Below, piece after piece: positions 1 through 8,351 of a stretch of 35,161 nt of DNA. The notes under the pieces are model-generated. The model was not told the origin of the DNA, made no database searches, and saw only the letters and a list, made by a program, of their open reading frames with translations. A program made the translations under genes and the position numbers. Numbering within the stretch: the first letter of the stretch is position 1; every line of letters starts with the position of its first letter. The DNA lies in the NCBI GenBank assembly GCA_030649775.1, contig JAUSFR010000013.1:1-35161 (forward strand). The letters are read 5' to 3'. Source of the DNA: a bacterium (GTDB lineage: Bacteria; Patescibacteriota; Minisyncoccia; Phycocordibacterales; UBA10002).

Positions 1-150
1 AAGAGAAGTGGCGCTTTCTGGTTCTTGGGTACCACTCTGCTTATCATATTGTCCCTCGTTGGGTATGTTGCTATGCTTCGTCCAAAAGGGGAGATGAGCA
101 AGGCGGATGAATTACGAATTGAAGCGGAGAAGTTTGATATAATTGAATAA
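1..150 (+). CDS. C-terminal end of an unknown membrane-anchored protein (5' truncated by window)
   Basis: Open frame from base 1 (KRSGAFWFLGTTLLIILSLVGYVAMLRPKGEMSKADELRIEAEKFDIIE*), stop TAA at 148-150; one hydrophobic helix. Confidence 0.6.
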   Translation, partial: KRSGAFWFLGTTLLIILSLVGYVAMLRPKGEMSKADELRIEAEKFDIIE

Positions 151-263
151 AACCAATCTGCGAATGTATACCAACCTGCTCATACCTGCGAATAAGATAC
201 AGCGTAGGTAAATTAGTAGGTATTCGTAGATTGGAATGAATTAGTATTATTGGTATCTGTACT

Positions 264-1436
264 ATGAAGATTTTGATTTTTAGCACTGCCTATCTTCCGT
301 TCGTGGGAGGCGCGGAACTTGCGATTAAAGAAATTACCGACCGTTTGCCTGATATTTCTTTTACGCTCATCACCGCGCGCTTTTCGCGTGGCGTACCCGC
401 TCGTGAACGGATAGGGAATGTGGAGGTCTACCGCGTCGGGTTTGGAACTCGGTTTGATAAATGGTTCTTGCCGTGGCTCGGGCTCCGCAAAGCAAAACAG
501 CTTGAAAGCACTGCACACTTTGATGTGCTCTGGTCTATGATGGCGAGTCAAGCGAGCCTTTCGGCTACGTGGTTTAAGGAATTACACCAGGGCAAGAAAC
601 TCGTACTTACGCTCCAAGAAGGAGATGAAGAAGCGCACCTCAAACGGTATGTGCTGGGCAATGAATTTTTGTATGAGCTTTTCATCCGTTCGTGGCACGT
701 CGCGGTCTTCAAGCAGGCAAATGTGATTACCGCTATCAGTAACTACTTGGCCGACCGCGCGCGCAGAAACAGTTCGGCGGAAGTGGAAGTGATACCCAAC
801 GGAGTTACCGTTGGGAAATTCCAAATTCCAAATTCCAAATCCCAAACAAATTCAAAATCACAAAATACCGAAGTAAGGCAAAGGCTCGGGATAAAACCCG
901 AGGACAAGGTTGTTATTACCACATCGAGATTGGTGGAGAAGAATGGGGTAGGGGATTTAATTGAGGCAATGCAGTATCTACCGGAGTATGTAAAACTGCT
1001 CATTTGTGGCACGGGACATCTGGACCGGGACTATAAGCTAAAAGCTAAAAGCTATCAGCTAGAAGGTCGTATTCGGTTTCTTGGACACGTTCCGAACGAA
1101 CAGCTTCCCGACTATCTTCAGAGTGCCGACATATTCTGCCGACCGTCACTCTCCGAGGGCTTGGGGATTTCATTTCTTGAAGCGATGGCTGCGGGAGTGC
1201 CGGTAGTCGCTACTCCGGTGGGCGGTATTCCCGACTTTTTAAGCGACGGGGGAACAGGACTCTTTTGCGAAGTGAACAATCCCAAAAGCATTGCCGAAAA
1301 GGTACAAACGCTTTTGTCGGATAGTGACCTACGCACCCGTATTGCGACAAATGCGCTTGCAATGGTTCAGGAGAAATATGGATGGGAGGGAATCGCGGAG
1401 AAGATGAAGTCGGTGTTTGTTGACAAAGTAGACTAG
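264..1436 (+). CDS. Glycosyltransferase family 4 (GT4/GT-B)
   Basis: N-term FSTAYLPFVGGAELAIKEI, VIPNGV, SRLVEKNGVGDLIEAM, PSLSEGLGISFLEAMAAGVPVVATPVGGIPD motifs. Confidence 0.93.
   Translation: MKILIFSTAYLPFVGGAELAIKEITDRLPDISFTLITARFSRGVPARERIGNVEVYRVGFGTRFDKWFLPWLGLRKAKQLESTAHFDVLWSMMASQASLSATWFKELHQGKKLVLTLQEGDEEAHLKRYVLGNEFLYELFIRSWHVAVFKQANVITAISNYLADRARRNSSAEVEVIPNGVTVGKFQIPNSKSQTNSKSQNTEVRQRLGIKPEDKVVITTSRLVEKNGVGDLIEAMQYLPEYVKLLICGTGHLDRDYKLKAKSYQLEGRIRFLGHVPNEQLPDYLQSADIFCRPSLSEGLGISFLEAMAAGVPVVATPVGGIPDFLSDGGTGLFCEVNNPKSIAEKVQTLLSDSDLRTRIATNALAMVQEKYGWEGIAEKMKSVFVDKVD
816..866 (+). repeat. In-CDS heptamer repeat: ATTCCAA x3 + ATCCCAA
   Basis: 818-845 = ATTCCAA ATTCCAA ATTCCAA ATCCCAA, read as FQIPNSKSQ; degenerate A/C-rich tail to 866. 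Confidence 0.85.
1037..1064 (+). repeat. In-CDS heptamer repeat GCTAAAA-type x4
   Basis: GCTAAAA GCTAAAA GCTATCA GCTAGAA, within KLKAKSYQLEG. Confidence 0.8.
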
Positions 1437-1538
1437 TGGTATAGCATAGACGTATGCAGAAGTTTCAGACCGTAAACGTTGTCCCGCCGCAAACCGCCCT
1501 CTAATCGGGTTGGTCCTTTCTTCGTACTTTATACTTAG

Positions 1539-1572
1539 AAAACCGCCCCGATTATGGGGGCGGTTTTATTTT
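1539..1572 (+). terminator. Rho-independent-type hairpin
   Basis: AAAACCGCCCC-GATTAT-GGGGGCGGTTTT followed by ATTTTG. Confidence 0.7.
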
Positions 1573-1708
1573 GCGCAACAAATAAAAAATGAAAGAGATG
1601 CCTGTTGTTTTGATGTCGGCGTATCACGAAAGAGTGTGGTAACCCGACTTCAGGACGAGTGTCTTGTAGAAATTGTTCTTTCTTCGGCTCTTTTACAACT
1701 AGCTACCT

Positions 1709-2473
1709 ATGACTACAGAGCAAATTATTGTTATCAAAGTCGGCACCGATGTTCTTAAAAACATCCTTGCATTCAGCATCATTGCACGGCAAATTGCCGA
1801 GCTTAAGAAAATGGGCTACGGTGTCATTCTTGTTTCTTCGGGGGGCGTGACCTCGGGGAGCGACTGTCTCGCCTTTCTTGGAGGAAACCCGGAAGATTAC
1901 CACAAGTGCATTCTTGCAAGTATCGGCGCTTCGTCGCTTCTTGAACACTGGGGGAAAGCACTGATGCTTGACCGTCTCGTTCCGGCGCAGTGCTACTTCA
2001 CCTACGGGAACCTGCGTTTCAAAGGTGAAAAAGAAAGCATTCGTTCTCGTCTGCGTCTGCTCGCCTTTGACCCGTATGCCGTGCCTCTGGTGAATGAAAA
2101 TGACATTGTGTCCGGTGTGGAAATTGAGAAGATGAAAAAAGGACTCGGCGACAATGACCGCCTCGCGCGCATCATCGCCTGTCTTGTGCAGGCACATCAC
2201 GTTCTTTTCGTGACAGAGAAGGGCGCCGTCTATACCGACAATCCCGACAAAAACAAAGAAGCTAAGCGTATCTCACGAATTGACGCAAAGAAGGGATTTC
2301 GCTTGCCTGGGCAGACATCGGGTCCATCAAAAAATGGGAGTGGGGGAATGCAGTCAAAAATCAATCAAGCCGCGATATGCGCCCGAAAAGGGATGCATGC
2401 CGGCATTATCGGCCTGCACAACCCGCTTTCTTTTATGAAGGGGGAAGATGTCGGTACACTGGTGAGTGTATAG
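1709..2473 (+). CDS. proB: Amino acid kinase family protein, glutamate 5-kinase-like
   Basis: IVIKVGTDVL N-term, VILVSSGGVTSG, LVNENDIVS, DNDRLARIIA, GSGGMQSKINQAAICARKG motifs of ProB-type kinases. Confidence 0.8.
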   Translation: MTTEQIIVIKVGTDVLKNILAFSIIARQIAELKKMGYGVILVSSGGVTSGSDCLAFLGGNPEDYHKCILASIGASSLLEHWGKALMLDRLVPAQCYFTYGNLRFKGEKESIRSRLRLLAFDPYAVPLVNENDIVSGVEIEKMKKGLGDNDRLARIIACLVQAHHVLFVTEKGAVYTDNPDKNKEAKRISRIDAKKGFRLPGQTSGPSKNGSGGMQSKINQAAICARKGMHAGIIGLHNPLSFMKGEDVGTLVSV

Positions 2474-2487
2474 GGTCGTATGTGTGC

Positions 2488-2522
2488 AAAAGGGCTGTCC
2501 TAACGGATAGCCCTTATTTTTT
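2488..2522 (+). terminator. Rho-independent terminator after proB-like gene
   Basis: AAGGGCTGTCC-TAAC-GGATAGCCCTT followed by ATTTTTTG. Confidence 0.8.
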
Positions 2523-2538
2523 GTTGTATGATTACCGT

Positions 2539-3588
2539 ATGAAAATCCTTATAGCGACAGGCATCTACCCTCCCGATATTGGAGGCCCGGCGCAATACGC
2601 CCGTGGGGTAGAGGAGGCATGGAAAAAAGAGGGGCACCAGGTAAAGGTGCTCGCGTTTTCCGCCGTTTGTCGGACAGGAGTTTTGAACTGGAAACTCCCG
2701 ACGGGTATTCGTCACCTCTACTACTTTTTGCGAGTACTCTGCTCGCTCCCCGGCACTGACTTTGTGTTTTCTCCCGACACCTTCAGTGCGGCGTTTCCCG
2801 CGCTTCTTGCCTGCAAACTGTTCAGAAAGAAACTTATCATCCGAACCGGAGGCGACTTCCTGTGGGAGCAGTATGTGGAGCGGACAGGAGACTTGGTATT
2901 GCTCAAAGATTTTTATGTTACGCACGTCAAACGGTTCAATCGGAAAGAGAAAATTATTTTCTCGCTTCTTCGGTTTCTGTTTCGGCACGTGGCCGCCACT
3001 ATTTTTAGCACCGCGTGGCAACGGGACATTTTTGAAAAGCCCTACGGCCTGAATCTCAAGAAGTGCTTTATTGTGGAGAACCAATATGGTCAGCAAACAC
3101 CACATCTAGAACATACTGACAAACTTAAGAATGTTGGTATGTCCAAGGTGTTTGTGGGGGGAACGAGAGAACTCCGATGGAAGAATCTCGCGCGTGTGCA
3201 GGAAGCGTTTGCAAAGGTGCAGAAAAAGGGACTGCCGGTTTCGCTAGTGCTCCAGACAGGAAGTCACGGGAAGTTTTTGATGGATATTGAGGAAAGTTAT
3301 GCGGTCATTCTTGCTTCGCTTGGCGATATTTCCCCCAACACCATTCTTGACGCTATTGCCCTCGGCAAGCCGTTCATTCTCACCCGCGAGACGGGCCTCT
3401 ATGACAAGCTGAAAGATATTGGCGTCTGGGTCAATCCCGAAGATGTAAGTGACATCGCGGAGAAAATTGAGTGGCTGTCGGACGCCCGTAATTACGAGGC
3501 ACAGTACGCAAAAATCCAGGCATATAGCTTTACTCACAGCTACGAGCAAATTAGTAACGAAATCATGAATATATATGCGCGTACTTAA
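2539..3588 (+). CDS. GT4-type glycosyltransferase
   Basis: MKILIATGIYPPDIGGPAQYARGVEEAWKKEGHQVKVLAF; start trimmed from ORF-track M at 2377 because the extra 54 aa overlap proB and its terminator. Confidence 0.85.
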   Translation: MKILIATGIYPPDIGGPAQYARGVEEAWKKEGHQVKVLAFSAVCRTGVLNWKLPTGIRHLYYFLRVLCSLPGTDFVFSPDTFSAAFPALLACKLFRKKLIIRTGGDFLWEQYVERTGDLVLLKDFYVTHVKRFNRKEKIIFSLLRFLFRHVAATIFSTAWQRDIFEKPYGLNLKKCFIVENQYGQQTPHLEHTDKLKNVGMSKVFVGGTRELRWKNLARVQEAFAKVQKKGLPVSLVLQTGSHGKFLMDIEESYAVILASLGDISPNTILDAIALGKPFILTRETGLYDKLKDIGVWVNPEDVSDIAEKIEWLSDARNYEAQYAKIQAYSFTHSYEQISNEIMNIYART

Positions 3589-4654
3589 TCTAAGTTTGGA
3601 TAGAAGTGCTTTAGAGGCTGGCTCTGCCGTGCAGACACGGCTTTTGGCGCTCTCGGAGAAAGTCGGGGAGATGACCGTACTTGTACCAGCAGGGAAGGGT
3701 GAGGTACAAAAGCCTTCGGAACACCTTACCGTGTATGCGGTTGAGGGAAATAAACTTCTCCAATTTTTCAAACTCTGGAGTAGGGGAATGCGAATGCTGT
3801 CGCAGAGAAAGTATGACCTCATTACGGTACAGGATGCCTATTTTGTCGGCTTCCTTGCCGTACAACTTGGGAAAAAATTTTCCGTGCCGGTTGAGGTGCA
3901 AGTGCATGGATTAGAGAAGTTTTCTTCTCTGCGAGAGCGAATTGCCGGATTCGTACTAAATCGCGCAACAAGAATTCGTGTAGTTAGTCGACGGTTAGGA
4001 AAACTTCTTGATTCAAGATTCAAGATTCAAGATTCAAGAATCTATCTCTTGCCGGTGTATACGCAGGTGGATATTCCTGAAAAACTTGGAAAGCGAAAGA
4101 CCGTTCCGTATCCATTTACTTTTTTGACCGTCGGACGATTGGTACCGGTGAAGAATATCGGATTGCAAATTCGGGCGTTTGCAAAGCTTGCCAAAAAGAT
4201 ACCGCATATAAAGTTACGGATTGTGGGAGATGGAGAGGAAATGGAAAGACTAAAGTCCGAAGCTCGAAGCTCTAAGTTCGAAGATAAGATAGTTTTTGAA
4301 GGGGAGCAGAAAGAGGTGGGAAAATATTATGAAGAGGCGGACGCATTTTTGCTCACCTCCGATTATGAAGGGTGGGGGAGGGTGGTGCTTGAGGCCTCGG
4401 CGTACAAATTGCCGATTATCATGACCAACGTGGGACTTGCTCTGGAGGTCATAAAAAACGAGGAGAGTGGACTTATCATTCCCGTTGGTGATGAACAGGA
4501 GCTTGTTCGCGCTATGCAGGATTTACTGGATAAACCGGAGCTTCGCGCGAAGCTCGGCGAGGGTGCTTATAGGGCTTTCTGTAAGCTCCCCAGTAAGGAG
4601 GATCAGATAGAGAAACAAGTTACCGAGTGGCAGGTACTCATAGACAGAAAATAG
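3575..4654 (+). CDS. GT4-type glycosyltransferase
   Basis: FLTVGRLVPVKNIGLQIRAFAKL, LRIVGDGEEMERLK, FLLTSDYEGWGRVVLEASAYKLPIIMTNVG motifs; overlaps the previous gene by 14 nt. Confidence 0.9.
   Translation: MRVLNLSLDRSALEAGSAVQTRLLALSEKVGEMTVLVPAGKGEVQKPSEHLTVYAVEGNKLLQFFKLWSRGMRMLSQRKYDLITVQDAYFVGFLAVQLGKKFSVPVEVQVHGLEKFSSLRERIAGFVLNRATRIRVVSRRLGKLLDSRFKIQDSRIYLLPVYTQVDIPEKLGKRKTVPYPFTFLTVGRLVPVKNIGLQIRAFAKLAKKIPHIKLRIVGDGEEMERLKSEARSSKFEDKIVFEGEQKEVGKYYEEADAFLLTSDYEGWGRVVLEASAYKLPIIMTNVGLALEVIKNEESGLIIPVGDEQELVRAMQDLLDKPELRAKLGEGAYRAFCKLPSKEDQIEKQVTEWQVLIDRK
4010..4037 (+). repeat. In-CDS heptamer repeat GATTCAA x4, perfect
   Basis: GATTCAA four times, within LLDSRFKIQDSRI. Confidence 0.9.
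4255..4282 (+). repeat. In-CDS degenerate heptamer repeat x4
   Basis: GTCCGAA GCTCGAA GCTCTAA GTTCGAA, within LKSEARSSKFED. Confidence 0.75.
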
Positions 4655-4677
4655 ATACGATCGTATCTATTTTCTGT
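4644..4677. repeat. Perfect 34-nt palindrome (2 x 17 bp, no spacer)
   Basis: ACAGAAAATAGATACGA|TCGTATCTATTTTCTGT, overlapping the stop of the 3575..4654 gene. Confidence 0.9.
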
Positions 4678-4689
4678 AAGTGTCATTTA

Positions 4690-4719
4690 AGCAATAGTAC
4701 ACACGTGTCCACTATTGCT
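4690..4719. repeat. Second inverted repeat, 9-bp arms around an ACACGTGT palindrome
   Basis: AGCAATAGT-ACACACGTGTCC-ACTATTGCT. Confidence 0.8.
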
Positions 4720-4795
4720 AGGTGAGAGAGGGTGGGGGCAGGACAACAAATGACGCGGTGGAGTAGTTTAAGGTAGAATGGTCCCACATACCCAC

Positions 4796-5758
4796 ATGAC
4801 AAAAATTTCCCAAAAAATAAAATCCTCCGCCACCACTCCCACCACCCCGACTCGCGGACTCGGCACCCCTCCTCAGGCAGGAGGGGAGAAGAGAAAACCT
4901 CTTATTGGGTTCATTGGACAGGGATTTATCGGCAAGAACTATGCCGATGATTTTGAGCACCGCGGATTTGAGGTCGTGCGGTACGCGATGGAGGAGCCGT
5001 ACCGACAGAACAAAGAAAAAATAAAAGAGTGTGATATCGTCTTCATTGCCGTGCCGACACCGACGACACCAAAAGGTTTTAACTTTGGCATCGTACAAAG
5101 CGTGCTTTCGCTTGTGGGGAAGGGGAAAACGGCGGTGGTTAAATCAACGCTCCTTCCCGGGACAACGGAGAAGCTTCAGGAGAAGCACCGCGATATGTTC
5201 GTGTTTCATTCGCCGGAATTTTTGCGGGAGCGAAGCGCCGCGCACGACGCGGCGCATCCGAGTCGCAACATTATCGGCATTCCCGCGGACAATCAAAAGA
5301 CGCGCGAGGCGGCAAAGCGAGTACTTGAGGTGTTACCGAGCGCTCCGTTTTCTCGAGTGATGAGTTCGCGAGAAGCGGAGATGGTGAAGTACGGGGGCAA
5401 TAATTTCTTCTATGTTAAGGTGGTCTACATCAATATGCTCTACGACCTTGCGGAAAAGCTCGGGTGCAACTTCGAGGCAATCAAAGACGCGCTTGTCGCC
5501 GACCCGCGCATCGGAGATTCACATATGGACCCCGTGCATAAGAGCGGACACTCCGAGAAATCGGGGAGAGGGGCGGGCGGACACTGCTTCATCAAGGATT
5601 TTGCCGCATTCGCGTCTTTTTACGAAAGCCTTTTGAGCGACCCTGCCAGCAAGAAGGTGCTCCACGCGCTTCAGGATAAAAACAATGAGCTTCTAAGGAA
5701 CAGCGGAAAAGATATAGATTTGCTTAGCGAAGTGTACGGACAGGAAGTCAAGAAGTAG
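4796..5758 (+). CDS. UDP-glucose/GDP-mannose dehydrogenase family protein, short form
   Basis: Rossmann LIGFIGQGFIG, DIVFIAVPTP, VVKSTLLPGTT, HSPEFLRE, EMVKYGGNNFFYVKVVYINMLYD, GAGGHCFIKDF. Start could also be ATG at 4778. Confidence 0.87.
   Translation: MTKISQKIKSSATTPTTPTRGLGTPPQAGGEKRKPLIGFIGQGFIGKNYADDFEHRGFEVVRYAMEEPYRQNKEKIKECDIVFIAVPTPTTPKGFNFGIVQSVLSLVGKGKTAVVKSTLLPGTTEKLQEKHRDMFVFHSPEFLRERSAAHDAAHPSRNIIGIPADNQKTREAAKRVLEVLPSAPFSRVMSSREAEMVKYGGNNFFYVKVVYINMLYDLAEKLGCNFEAIKDALVADPRIGDSHMDPVHKSGHSEKSGRGAGGHCFIKDFAAFASFYESLLSDPASKKVLHALQDKNNELLRNSGKDIDLLSEVYGQEVKK
4866..4886. repeat. 8-bp stem/5-nt loop inverted repeat inside CDS N-terminus
   Basis: CCCCTCCT-CAGGC-AGGAGGGG, read in frame as TPPQAGGE. 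Confidence 0.8.
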
Positions 5759-5763
5759 CTACG

Positions 5764-6261
5764 ATGATTCATTTATTCCGCAAAGGTGAGGAGGTATGCA
5801 TGGGTATCGCACAGCGGTTCTTTCCGTGGTGCGCTCCGCATATGCGCCGATACCAACGACTGCTTCGCTACCTTGTGTCGGGTGGTATCGCAGCAGCCGT
5901 GGACCTCGGACTTCTGTATGTGTTCACCGATTTTTTCCTGATTCACTATCTCACTTCCGCCATTTTCGCCTTTCTCATTACGTTCTTTATAAGCTTTACG
6001 CTCCAAAAGTTCTGGACCTTTCAGGACAGCACCACGGACAGAGTGCACGTGCAGGCCACGATATATTTTCTGGTGGCGCTCATAAATCTCGTCATCAATA
6101 CCGCGCTTATGTATCTCTTTGTGGACATTATCGGGATATGGTATATGGCGGCGCAATTTCTTGCTTCAGGACTTCTTGCGTTTGAGAGTTTTTTTATTTC
6201 TCGTTATGTCATCTTTAAAGGGGGAGGTGGCCACTCCCCATCCGCCGAAAACAACCTATGA
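5764..6261 (+). CDS. GtrA-like polyprenyl-linked sugar flippase family membrane protein
   Basis: RYLVSGGIAAAVDLGLLYVF...FISFTLQKFWTFQD...RYVIFK and four hydrophobic helices. Alternative start at 5800 preceded by GAGGAGGT. Confidence 0.85.
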   Translation: MIHLFRKGEEVCMGIAQRFFPWCAPHMRRYQRLLRYLVSGGIAAAVDLGLLYVFTDFFLIHYLTSAIFAFLITFFISFTLQKFWTFQDSTTDRVHVQATIYFLVALINLVINTALMYLFVDIIGIWYMAAQFLASGLLAFESFFISRYVIFKGGGGHSPSAENNL

Positions 6262-7256
6262 AGCTTTTGATTGTCACGCAAAAAGTGGACGCGACCGACC
6301 GCAACCTCGGTTTCTTTATCGGGTGGATGAGAAAATTCTCCGAGCACGCGGAGATTGTGGTTATCGCGAATGAAGTCGGAGTGCATGACTCATTTCCCCG
6401 CGTTGAGGTGCTCTCGCTCGGAAAAGAGCATGGTGCTTCGCGCCTCGCGCGTTTCTTTCGGTATCAAAGATTGCTCTTCCGCATACTCCCTACGGTAGAC
6501 GGGGTATTCTTTCATATGTGTCCCGAGTATGTGCTTGGCGCGCATCTTCTGCCCGCGCTCTACGGAAAGAAAAGCCTTTTGTGGTACGTGCACAAGGAGG
6601 TGTCCGTGCGTCTCCGGTTTGCGTCCTTTTTCGTGAGCAAGATTTTTACCGCCTCCAAAGAAAGCTGTCGTCTGGGGGGCGACAAGATTGAGGTTGTTGG
6701 ACACGGCATTGATACGGACTTGTTCACGCCCGAGACGATACCGAGGGACAAACCACGGCTCGTCACCGTGGGGCGGATTGCGCCGGTAAAGGACCTCACG
6801 ACCATTATTCTGGGGTTTGTGGAGCTACTGAAGAAGTTCCCCGAAGCGGAGCTGTCCGTCATCGGAGAACCCATTACCGATGTCGACCGAGCGTATCAGA
6901 GCACGCTTGCCGGTCTATCTCCCAAGGTACGTTTTGGCAGTCTCCCGTATGGAGATGTTTTTACTTCTCATGCACATAACATTTTTGTACACGCAAGCCG
7001 TACGGGTAGTCTGGATAAGGCGGTGCTGGAGACACTTTCCGCGGGTCTCCCTGTGTTCACCTCGAGCGAGGCGTTCGGTGCTGGTCTTCCCGGAATAACG
7101 AAGTTCGCGGAAGGCGACCCGATAGACCTCGCTCAAAAAATCGCCGGTGCTTTTTTGCGGGGAGAAATCGTCTCTTCCGAAAAAGCGCGAGAATTTGTTC
7201 ACACGAACCATAGCTTAACGAAACTTATTCAGCGTATTATTTCTTTCTACGGGTAA
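6258..7256 (+). CDS. GT4-type glycosyltransferase
   Basis: KIEVVGHGIDTDLFTP, LVTVGRIAPVKDLTTIILGFVELLKKFPEAELSVIGEP, VLETLSAGLPVFTS; ATGA overlap with the GtrA-like gene. Confidence 0.88.
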   Translation: MKLLIVTQKVDATDRNLGFFIGWMRKFSEHAEIVVIANEVGVHDSFPRVEVLSLGKEHGASRLARFFRYQRLLFRILPTVDGVFFHMCPEYVLGAHLLPALYGKKSLLWYVHKEVSVRLRFASFFVSKIFTASKESCRLGGDKIEVVGHGIDTDLFTPETIPRDKPRLVTVGRIAPVKDLTTIILGFVELLKKFPEAELSVIGEPITDVDRAYQSTLAGLSPKVRFGSLPYGDVFTSHAHNIFVHASRTGSLDKAVLETLSAGLPVFTSSEAFGAGLPGITKFAEGDPIDLAQKIAGAFLRGEIVSSEKAREFVHTNHSLTKLIQRIISFYG

Positions 7257-7268
7257 AGTACCGTCACT

Positions 7269-8351
7269 ATGACCAACGTCTATATAGAACAACAAGGACT
7301 TCCCGAACTTACTCCCTCACTCGTTTTCTGGCCAAACTATCGGTTTCCGATAAAGGAGAGCAGGCTGTTTCTGCGTGACATTATGGCACAGTACTCGGAG
7401 CCGTTTTTCAATCTGGTTGACCGAAAGGAGGAGGCCGACTTTTTTGCCGTTCCGTTTGAGTATTTTGACGTCGTAGACGGATTTGGTTCATATCTTGCGC
7501 GTGTGTATGCTTCCGCGAAAGAGGCAGGGAAAAAAGTGTTGCTTTTTGACTATACCGACTATGTGGACCGCGTTCCCACTCTTCCCAAGCATGCCGTACT
7601 CTTTCGCGTTTCCGCCTACCGGCACCACAAAAAAGAGAACGAGTTCGTGATGCCGTATTTTGTGCAGGACTTTGGTTCGCTTCCGTTTTCCACGAAGTCG
7701 CCGGAGCCGGTCATCGGTTTTTGCGGACTTTCGGGGTACGGGCGCTTCCCTCAGTCGATCAAAGCGGAAGTTAAATGGTACATGACCGCCGTCACACTGT
7801 TTCTTCAGGGCGACCGTTTGCGAGCGGTGCACCGCAAGGGAATCTACTGGAGAAAGCAGAGCCTTTCCGTGTTACGGCAAACGGCGGGCATTAAACCCGC
7901 GTTTGTGGAACGTCATGCCTACTCGCTCCACCGCGACAGTGTGGAGGGAACTCCCGAGAGGATACGCGCCGAGTACACGGAGAACCTGCGTGCCTCGCAT
8001 CTCGCGCTTGTGGTTCGCGGGGACGCCAATGCCTCGCAACGTTTCTATGAGGCTCTGTCTGCGGGGCGTATCCCACTCTTCCTTGATACCAATTGTGTCC
8101 TCCCGCTTGAAGAGCTCGTTCCCTACGATAGCGGTATGCTACGCGTGCCGTGGACGGGGCTACGTACCCTCGGAGAGGTTGCGTCAAAGCGGTATACTAT
8201 GCTTACCGATACGGCCTTTATGGAAATGGAGCGGTCGGCGCGAAGGATTTTTCAGGGTTATCTCAAACTGGACCGTTACTTCGCTATCGTGTTTGATAAG
8301 GTGCATTCGCCGTATAGGAACGTGCTCTACGGCGCGACACATCATGAGTAA
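7269..8351 (+). CDS. Exostosin/GT47-like putative glycosyltransferase
   Basis: ADFFAVPFEYFD N-term and SHLALVVRGDANASQRFYEALSAGRIPLFLDTNCVLPLEEL resembling the exostosin C-terminal signature. Confidence 0.65.
   Translation: MTNVYIEQQGLPELTPSLVFWPNYRFPIKESRLFLRDIMAQYSEPFFNLVDRKEEADFFAVPFEYFDVVDGFGSYLARVYASAKEAGKKVLLFDYTDYVDRVPTLPKHAVLFRVSAYRHHKKENEFVMPYFVQDFGSLPFSTKSPEPVIGFCGLSGYGRFPQSIKAEVKWYMTAVTLFLQGDRLRAVHRKGIYWRKQSLSVLRQTAGIKPAFVERHAYSLHRDSVEGTPERIRAEYTENLRASHLALVVRGDANASQRFYEALSAGRIPLFLDTNCVLPLEELVPYDSGMLRVPWTGLRTLGEVASKRYTMLTDTAFMEMERSARRIFQGYLKLDRYFAIVFDKVHSPYRNVLYGATHHE

Noticed and set aside
1703-2200. 165-aa minus-strand ORF antisense to proB-like gene
   Set aside because: Shadow ORF; sense strand carries clear amino-acid-kinase motifs.
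2500-3105. 201-aa minus-strand ORF
   Set aside because: Lies antisense inside a well-supported GT4 gene and has no recognisable motif.
4690-4719. Calling the AGCAATAGT repeat a terminator
   Set aside because: No T-run follows and the loop itself is palindromic; left as an inverted repeat.
7903-8343. N-terminal extension of the 435-aa ORF
   Set aside because: Arg/Pro/Ser-rich, antisense-like composition overlapping the exostosin-like gene; SDR motif begins at 8344.
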